Positions 57,395 to 64,000 of a stretch of DNA of 64,000 nucleotides are shown here, piece after piece (positions within the stretch are counted from its first letter, which is position 1; the number at the start of each line of letters is the position of its first letter). A program made the translations under genes and the position numbers. This stretch comes from Camellia lanceoleosa. Taxonomy: Eukaryota > Streptophyta > Magnoliopsida > Ericales > Theaceae. Where the stretch lies: the NCBI GenBank assembly GCA_025200525.1, contig CM045762.1, forward strand, positions 189,807,154 to 189,871,153, written 5' to 3'. Below the pieces are notes generated by a model. It was not told where the DNA came from and searched no databases. It saw only the letters and a list, made by a program, of their open reading frames with translations.

Positions 57395-59634
57395 TATAGC
57401 GATCCCGAGTTTTAACCCTTGTGGTACAGTGATCCGGAGTTGGTTCCATAGATGTTAGCAGCTATTTAAACCTTGTTTGCGTCCTTTCATACCTTGTGTT
57501 TGGATTATAGGATATGTTAGGCAGGTTTGTTACAGGTTGGTTGTGTTTGGAAGCCAAGTGTTGCTGTCCAGATTTTTGGGCCTTCGCTCGAGCGTGCAGT
57601 TCGTCGCTCAAGCGAGCTTTTGTTTTTGGTCCTTCGCTCGAGCCAGAGTGGCTTCGCAAGAGCAAGCGATTGCGTCTGGTTCTGGACTTGAGAGTTGCAT
57701 TTCTTGGCTCGAGCAAGCTTTTCTTTGCTCGAGCAAGCTGGTTTGTTCTTCGCTCGAGCGAGCAATCCGTCGCTCGAGCATGCGTCTGGTTGTAGACCTG
57801 AGGGTTTGAATTGTTGGCTCGAGCGAGCGTCCCTTCGCTCGAGCGAGGTCAGTTTCTTGTGTCTGGTCGCTCGAGCGACCAGGTCTTCGCTCGAGCGAGC
57901 CTGTTGTATATCAGCAGGCAGCAACGGGTTAAAGCATCACTTTTCTTCCTCTTCCATTGTTGAAACCCTAGATCCGAGACCCTCTCTCTCTAGACTTATC
58001 TTCTCTCTAGGATTTCGTCTCCCTCTAGTGTGAATCTATCCTAGGTCCTTTGTTAAAAAGATAGAGGTTGACTTCGGCATCGTTTTAGTCTGAAAATCTT
58101 TGGATTTGGAGCACGTTGGTCTTTGGGTCTTCATCTCCGTTTGAGCTCAAACTTCAAGGTAGGGATATCCTACTCCTCCTTATAAGCTTTGTCTTTAAAT
58201 TTTAGCATTTTGATATGTTGGGGGTTGTTGTGTAATTTTGAGGAATTTTGGGCCTTTGTGTAATTTTACAAAAGTTGGGGTTTTTAAATATAGAAAACCT
58301 ATATGCATGTTTGGCATGGAGGAATGAAATTAATGCTGAAACATTGATAAAAATGGAACCTTAGGGTTGTAATGTTAATTATGGAAAATGCCTTAATTAC
58401 ATTGGTTAAATTAATTGGTATAATTAATAGTGAGAAATAAGGAATTGAATTGGAAATGTTGAGATTGGGAATGTATGGGATTAAAGGGTGTAGTAGGATT
58501 ATTTATCGCTCACCTAATTGGAATGTCGATTTAATATCCATTTGTGCATTTATTTTTTGTTTAGAAATAACTGCTTTGGGCTATCGGTGGAGGATAGTTT
58601 TTGATTGTTGTAGACAATGCATGATGATTAGGCAAACTAAAACTAATCAATTGGACAGGTCATCGAGTATAATGGTTGTAATAATAAATTAACTTTATGT
58701 CTTGATTGATTGTGTATATAATTCTGTGTTTATATGCATTGCTTGTGTATGGGAGGAGATGGGGGATGTACTCCACGGTTTAGGGGAAGATGGAGGATGT
58801 ACCTCTAAACCGGTTAATGGTTATGGGAAGATGGGGGATGGACCCAAGGATGCAGCTCATATGCTCTCCCATTGTAGTTATGATACAGCTCATATGCTTA
58901 TCTATTGAAGTGTTGATACAGCTCATATGCTTATCTATTGAAGCGTTTGTTTGTTTGATTTGATATAGCACTAAAATGTATATCATCATCATTTTGTGAA
59001 GTACGAAAGTGGTTTATGTGTTATTGATACAACACCAACATGTGTATCCATAATGAATTTCGAAAGTGTTTTAGTGAGGGACTATAATATCATCAAATGT
59101 TTTGGCCAGAGTACTGAGCCTTGTTTTCAAACTCAAAGTTGAATAAGAAATGGAAGGTGAATTGTAACATAGACTTGACTGTCATGGAATTGTAATATGA
59201 TGTAAATGGATGTGTAAGTGTTGACCATCTATCAGTTGCTAATCTTTTAGTCATTGTTTATAGTTGGTTTAGTGTATTTCTACTGGGCTGTGGCTCACCC
59301 TATATGGGAACATCATTTTCAGGTACATGTAGCATGTCATCTCCAAGGACATAGCTTGGGAGGTTAGAGACGGACATCCTTTTGCTGTCTTATTTCTTTT
59401 GATGTATTACATGTAGATTCAAGCCGAGGGCTTAATGTGTAATTGAGCTAGTGCTCTCTTTTTGTAACCAAGTGTTAACTTGGAAAGCTGTAAGCCCTTA
59501 GGGCATTTGCTTTTGTCGTTAATATGTAATACTTTTGTAATGAGATATTCTGATGAATAGAAACTGTTGGTCTCTCATATATCAATGCATGTCTATATTG
59601 ATGGGTTAAATGTTATTTTTTTGAGGGCGTTACA
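57395..59634 (+). repeat. 3' LTR, TATAG...TTACA type, full length
   Basis: 2240 bp. It matches the solo LTR 8434-10554 in reverse. The CTCGAG array is at 57586-57900. GGGGGATGTACYYC-type triplets are at 58755-58850, and ACTGGGCTGTGGCTCACCC at 59282-59300. Confidence 0.93.
57586..57900. repeat. CTCGAG palindrome array in the 3' LTR
   Basis: About ten GCTCGAGCRA-type units in 315 bp, with several variants (CTCAAGCG, AGAGCAAGCG). It is the reverse-strand counterpart of 9978-10375. Confidence 0.9.
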
Positions 59635-60896
59635 GCTGGCACAGGATTTGGCCACATTTGAATGTCTTCTAAGAAATGATGAAGCCATTCTGCTTCGTCT
59701 CCTACTTTGTCTAAAGCAATGAACTCAAATTCCATTGTGGATCGTGCGATGCATGTTTGTTTCGTGGATTTCCAAGAAATAGCAGCTCCTCCCAGAGTAA
59801 AAACATATCCACTAGTGGATTTTGAATCTTTAGTATCCGATATCCAATTGGCATTACAATAACCTTCCAGTACTGCTGGATATCGAGTAAAGTTCAAACC
59901 ATGATCACGGGTAAATTTTAGATATTTAGGAACCCGAATGATCGCTTTCCAATGGTCTTCTACGGGGTTATTAGTGTACCTACTCAATTTACTGTTAGCA
60001 TAAGCTATATCAGGATGAGTACAATTCATTAGGGACATTAGGCTTCCAATGATTTGGGAGTATTTTAACTGAGACATAGCATCACCTTTATTTTTTGATG
60101 AATAAAGACTGATGTCTACAGGTGTTCTAGCTACATTCATATCATCTTTGATAAATTTATCAAGAATTTTCTCAATAATATGATTGAGATAATGCATATC
60201 CGTTAGATGTTTTAGTAATTTTCATTCCTAATATAACATCTGCGACCCCCATATCTTTCATATCAAATCTTCTATTAAGCATTTGCTTAGTTAATTTGAT
60301 CATATTTTGACTGCTTCCAATGATAAGCATGTCATCTGCATAAAGACAAATTATGACATATCCTTGGTTAGTATTTTTAACATAGAAGCACTTGTCACAT
60401 TCGTTTATCCTAAACCCATTAGTAAGCATTGCATGATAAAATTTTCATGCCATTGCTTAGGTGCTTGTTTTAATCCATAAAGAGATTTTACAAGCCGACA
60501 AACTTTCTTTTCTTGCCCCGGTACTACAAACCCTTCGGGTTGCTCCATATAGATCTCTTCATTTAGATCACCGTTTAAGAAAGTCGTCTTAACATCCATT
60601 TGATATATTTCTAAATTAAACAACGCTGCTATAGTAATAAGCATGCGAATGGATGTTATTCTTGTCACAAAAGAATATGTGTCAAAATAGTCCAGACCTT
60701 CTTTTTGTCTGTAACCTTTTATTACAAGTCTTGCTTTATACTTGTCTATTGAACCATCTGCTTTCATTTTTTTTCTTGAATATCCACTTATATCTAAGAG
60801 GTTTAGAATTAGGTGGAAGATCCACCAATTCCCAAGTACGATTTTGCATAATGGATTCAATTTCATTAACAGCCACTTTCCACAAAAGTGCTTCAA
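59635..60896 (-). pseudogene. Copia reverse transcriptase and RNase H, N-terminal part
   Basis: Minus strand from 60896. RT has KADGSIDKYKARLVIKGYRQ, IYQMDVKTTFLNGDL, SLYGLKQAPKQWHENF, a frameshift near 60420, and the active site YADDMLIIG (about 60330). RNase H follows after another shift near 60190 ([44 protein letters not shown]). The usual YSDADW acidic pair reads YCNANW, so the nuclease site is damaged. Sequence ends at 59635 in NPVPA, and the rest of the domain is at 51211-50968. Confidence 0.9.
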
Positions 60897-61116
60897 GACC
60901 TGTCATTGCTTCCTTAAAGCTTTGAGGTTCATTTTCTAACAGGTATGTCAGAAAATCTGGACCAAAGGATTTTGATGTTCTTGCTTTCTTACTTTGTCTT
61001 GGTTCGTCATCAGTTAAATCATGTTGGTCAGGACCATTACTAGTCTCTTGTATTTGATTGTCATTAGTCTCTTGACTTTGTGTACAATCATAAGTTTTTT
61101 TCTGTGAACTTAATTT
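60897..61116 (-). pseudogene. Copia integrase-RT linker, decayed
   Basis: About 220 bp between the integrase frame stop at 61117 and the RT frame. Partial copia linker words are readable, but the frame is broken by stops. Confidence 0.6.
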
Positions 61117-62507
61117 CTATCCTTTCTTGTAAGGAAAGACATGTTCAAAAAACACAGCATTCCTTGACTCTATAATAGTGTTCACAGTTATATTAGGTAT
61201 TTCTAATTTATAAGTCAGAAATCGATATGCACTACTATTCTGGACATAACCAATAAACACACAATCCACTGTTTTTGGTCCTATCTTAGTCTTTTTAGGA
61301 ACAGGAACTTCTACCTTTGCCAAACATCCCCACACTTTTAAGTATTTATAGGAAGGTGGTCGACCTTTCCATAATTCACAAGGAGTGTTGTTAGTTTTCT
61401 TGTAGGGTATTCTATTAAGAATATAATTAGCAGACAATATTGCTTCCCCCCACAAGTTCTGCGGTAAACCTAAACTTAGTAACATGACATTCATCATTTT
61501 TTTAAGTGTTCTATTATTTTTTTGGCAATTCTATTTTGCTGTGGAGAATAAGGTGCTGTAGTTTGGTGAATAATGCCATGTTGTGCACAAAATTTATTTA
61601 ATGGTGCATAATATTCACCATTCTTATCACTTCTAACTATTTTAATGGTTTTTTCAAGTTGATTTTCAACTTCTGTTTTGTAGAGTTTAAATATTTCTAA
61701 GGCTTCATCTTTACTTTTAAGTAAATAAACATAACAATATCTTATACAATCATCGATAAATGTTATGAAATACTTTTTGCCTCCTCTAGTTTGAATAAAT
61801 TTAAGATCACATACATCAGTATGAATTAATTCTAGAGGTTTGGTTTTTCTATCAACCGATTTAAATGGAGCCTTAGTTAGTTTCGCTTTTACACAAATCT
61901 CACATTTGTGATTAGGATCAATTTCAAACTTTGGTATATAATCCAAACCAATTAATCTACGCAAAGCATCAAAATTTACATGTCCTAATCTACCATGCCA
62001 TAAATTCGACTCAAGAATATAAGCAAAAGATGTGTTATTCTTATTACTAGCAACTTTTGGTACAATTGTCATTACATTCAATTTGAAGAGACCATCATTC
62101 ATGTATCCCTTACCAACATACATACCACTCTTTGTTAATACAAATTTATCAGACTCAAAGACAAGCCTAAATCCATTTTTACTTAACAAAGAACCAGAAA
62201 CCAAATTCTTTTGGATGTCAGGTACATGCAGTACGTTGTTAAGGATCAGTTCTTTCCCTGATGTCATCTTCAAGATCACCTTTCCTTGTCCAGCCACAGT
62301 AGAAGTGGAAGAATTTCCCATGAAAAGTTGTTCACCATTTGCAGCCTCATTGTAAGTTGTGAACATCTTCTTGTCCGCACAAATGTGACGAGTTGCTCCA
62401 GTGTCAACCCACAATTTCTTGGGATTTCCAACCAAATTAGCCTCAGACACCACAGCGGAGAGGTTGATGTCATTTACCCCGTCAAAGATGTAATCTAATT
62501 CTGTCAC
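61117..62507 (-). pseudogene. Copia protease and integrase
   Basis: Minus strand. The protease active site is [15 protein letters not shown] (about 62420). Then come [14 protein letters not shown], the zinc-binding [10 protein letters not shown]...CEICVKAK, and the integrase core. The two Asp of the catalytic triad are visible (HTDVCD and RSDKNGEY). The region that should carry Glu (NGIAERKN in relatives) reads NRIAKKII, so the triad is broken. A frameshift at about 61495 separates the C-terminal part (LPQNLWGEAIL, YKYLKVWGCLA, DCVFIGY). Confidence 0.9.
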
Positions 62508-63369
62508 ATTAGCTTGATTGGTAGTCTTCTTACTTGTGCTTCCGCGATCCTTCTAAGGGCGGCGGCAGTCAAAAGCTCGATGTCCAGTCTTGCCACAGTT
62601 ATAGCATTTTCCTTTGAACTTCTTATTGCCATTGTTGTCGCCTTGTTTAGGACCATCTCCAGTAAACTTCCTCATTTTGTTATGTGGTTTGTGAACTTGT
62701 TCAACCACATTAGCCTTGGACTTTATGGGATTTTTTCCATTCCTTTTTTGAGCCTTTCGGTTATCTTCCTCAATTCTCAATCTTACAATTAATTCATACA
62801 TGGTCATCTCCTTGCTTTTATGTTTTAAATAATTTTTGAAATCTTTCCAAGCTGGTGGTAACTTTTCCACAGCGACTTAGAAAGACTTGCTAACAGATAG
62901 ACCTTCAGAATGAATATCATGCAAAATTATTTGAAAATTTTGAACTTGAGAAATTAACGTTTAGGAGTCTACCATAACAAAGTCCAAAAATTTACTGACA
63001 ACAAATTTCTTTGTGCTAGCATCCTCTGTCTTGTATTTTTTCTCCAAAAAATCTCACAATTCTTTTGCTGATTTCAGAGGACTGTAAACATTATACAACA
63101 TGTTGTCAAGGCCATTTAGGATGTAGTTTCTGCACAGGAAATCAGAATGCTTCCAAACATCTACAGCGGCAACAACTTGCCGATCACTTTCATCCTCTCT
63201 TAGTACTGCAGCCTCTTCATGGAGAAACCGGGCCAAATTTAGAGTTGTAAGATAGAATAGCATTTTCTGCTGCCATCTTTTAAACTCAGTGCCATTAAAT
63301 TTTTTCAGTTTTTCTTCATGATTTATCGGAACTTGTACATGTTTCTGGATAGGGACCGGAGTTGGTGTA
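62508..63369 (-). pseudogene. Copia gag, N-terminus cut off
   Basis: Minus strand from 63369. [20 protein letters not shown] and [18 protein letters not shown] mark the copia gag core. After several stops come KLPPAWKDFKNYLKHKSKEM and a zinc knuckle CYNCGKTGHRAFDC (about 62600-62560). The reading begins abruptly at 63369 where an LTR fragment starts, so the true start codon, PBS and 5' LTR are missing from the window. Confidence 0.88.
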
Positions 63370-63560
63370 TATAGCGATCTCGGGTTTTTCCTCTTGTTGT
63401 ACAGTGATCCGGACTTGGTTCCGTGGATGTTAGCAGCTGTGTATATCTTGTTTATGTCCTTTCATACTTTGTATTTGAGTTATAGGATGTGTTGGGCAGG
63501 TTTGTTGCAGGTTGGTTGTGTTTGGGAACAAATGGTTACTTTGTATCTTGTTGGTTGTGT
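63370..63560 (+). mobile_element. Start of another TATAG-type LTR, inserted in copia gag
   Basis: TATAGCGATCTCGGG at 63370 and about 160 following bases match 57395-57555. The match then fades. It is either a truncated or strongly diverged LTR whose remainder may lie outside the window. The TSD cannot be tested. Confidence 0.7.
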
Positions 63561-63672
63561 TTGGGAACAAATGGTTAGAAGCATTTTGAACCAAGCGGTA
63601 AACAATGAAAAGGGATTTGTCGCTCAAGTTGGGAGCATTTTGAACCAGGCGGTAAGCCATGAAAAGGGATGT
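63506..63672. repeat. Two interleaved short duplications
   Basis: GTTGGTTGTGTTTGGGAACA occurs at about 63510 and 63550, and AGCATTTTGAACCAAGCGG at about 63580 and 63638 (GGCGG in the second). They mark local duplication at the end of the LTR fragment. Confidence 0.75.
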
Positions 63673-63750
63673 TGTACCAAAAACACCCCTTCCAGCTCCA
63701 GTCCTACACTCGTAAGAGATCATCAAACCCAGTCAACACCTGCCGACCCT

Positions 63751-64000
63751 TCACCAATACTTCCAGATCGTAACCACATCTTCAATCTCCTTTACATGAC
63801 CTTGTCTAAAAATTTCCAAATCCTCATGGGACAAGGCCACCTCAAACCCCTTGATTTTCAACCTCTCCTTGAGCGCCTTCCAGCCAAGCATAATGCGGCC
63901 AAGTATTGCGCCTTCCATCAGCAACTCGGCGATGACACTAATCATTGTTTTCGCCTTCGCCATGAAGTTCAAGACTTGATTAACAACAAGATCATCACTC
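63751..64000 (-). CDS. Partial ORF of unknown function at the window edge
   Basis: An open minus-strand frame enters from beyond 64000 and stops at 63751 after about 83 codons. It is predicted mostly helical (MISVIAELLMEGAIL, GWKALKERLKIKGF, EDLEIFRQGHVKEIEDV). It has no zinc knuckle or pol motif and I recognise no family. It could be the last exon of a host gene or part of a transposon. Composition is complex and unlike the AT-rich spacers, which favours a coding past. Confidence 0.4.
   Translation of the reverse strand, partial: SDDLVVNQVLNFMAKAKTMISVIAELLMEGAILGRIMLGWKALKERLKIKGFEVALSHEDLEIFRQGHVKEIEDVVTIWKYW

Larger units (their letters stand above)
51212..59634 (+). mobile_element. Gag-only (non-autonomous) gypsy element nested in copia
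   Basis: The 5' LTR (truncated) 51212-52782, PBS, gag, 3.2 kb non-coding and polypurine tract are followed by the 3' LTR 57395-59634. No protease, RT or integrase is recognisable, so it must rely on another element. It interrupts the copia RNase H. The right flank GCTGG and left flank AGCT fit one target site with the left LTR start, plus two TSD bases, deleted. Long LTRs, tRNA-iMet PBS and the AAATTCTTTAAGGGGGGG tract suggest a Tekay/Del-type chromovirus derivative. Confidence 0.85.

Noticed and set aside
57462..58033. ORFs of 80-135 codons on both strands (also 9933-10488, 1625-2094, 4012-4421)
   Set aside because: They follow the CTCGAG array, giving Leu-Glu-Arg-Ala and Arg-Ser-Ser-Glu repeats in every frame; LTR sequence, not genes.

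Overview
The window is nuclear DNA of a flowering plant, probably a eudicot. It is a nested retrotransposon cluster with almost no host genes. The evidence is dense Ty3/gypsy and Ty1/copia coding remains, a tRNA-iMet-type primer binding site, Stowaway, hAT and Mutator-like MITEs, and two small exons of the plant-specific TAPETUM DETERMINANT 1 (TPD1) family. I cannot name the species.

Layout. (1) 1-5.7 kb: a decayed gypsy gag is split by a solo LTR (TSD TTCCA), which is itself split by a second LTR. (2) 6.4-12.4 kb: decayed gypsy pol on the minus strand, a foldback MITE split by a solo LTR (TSD GGTCC), and a non-autonomous hAT element with an 8-bp TSD. (3) 12,621-30,584: a complete Tat-lineage gypsy element about 18 kb long (TSD AAATT). 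It has gag, protease, RT, two RNase H domains and integrase on the plus strand. On the minus strand, between pol and the 3' LTR, are two extra ORFs. One encodes a plant mobile domain (PMD) protein and appears to contain introns; it is broken by a nested solo LTR (TSD CGTCT). (4) 30.6-34.7 kb: AT-rich spacer with MITEs and a solo copia LTR (TSD TTTTG). (5) 34,720-43,167: a copia element (TSD GGGTG) carrying a nested solo LTR (TSD GTTTA). (6) 43.2-49 kb: two TPD1-like exons on the minus strand with MITEs and a CCACC-rich microsatellite inside a TIR element. (7) 49-63.4 kb: a minus-strand copia element cut inside RNase H by a gag-only gypsy element (51,212-59,634), and cut again in gag by another LTR at 63,370. 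(8) A partial unknown ORF runs off the right edge.

Nothing here forms a host pathway; the genes serve transposition and most are broken. The most interesting parts are the spliced antisense PMD gene and its unknown antisense neighbour in the Tat element, the palindromic CTCGAG arrays shared by unrelated LTRs, the gag-only element with TA...CA LTR ends, and the diverged TPD1-like pair. Boundaries backed by TSDs were read base by base; family names come from motif recognition without database searches.
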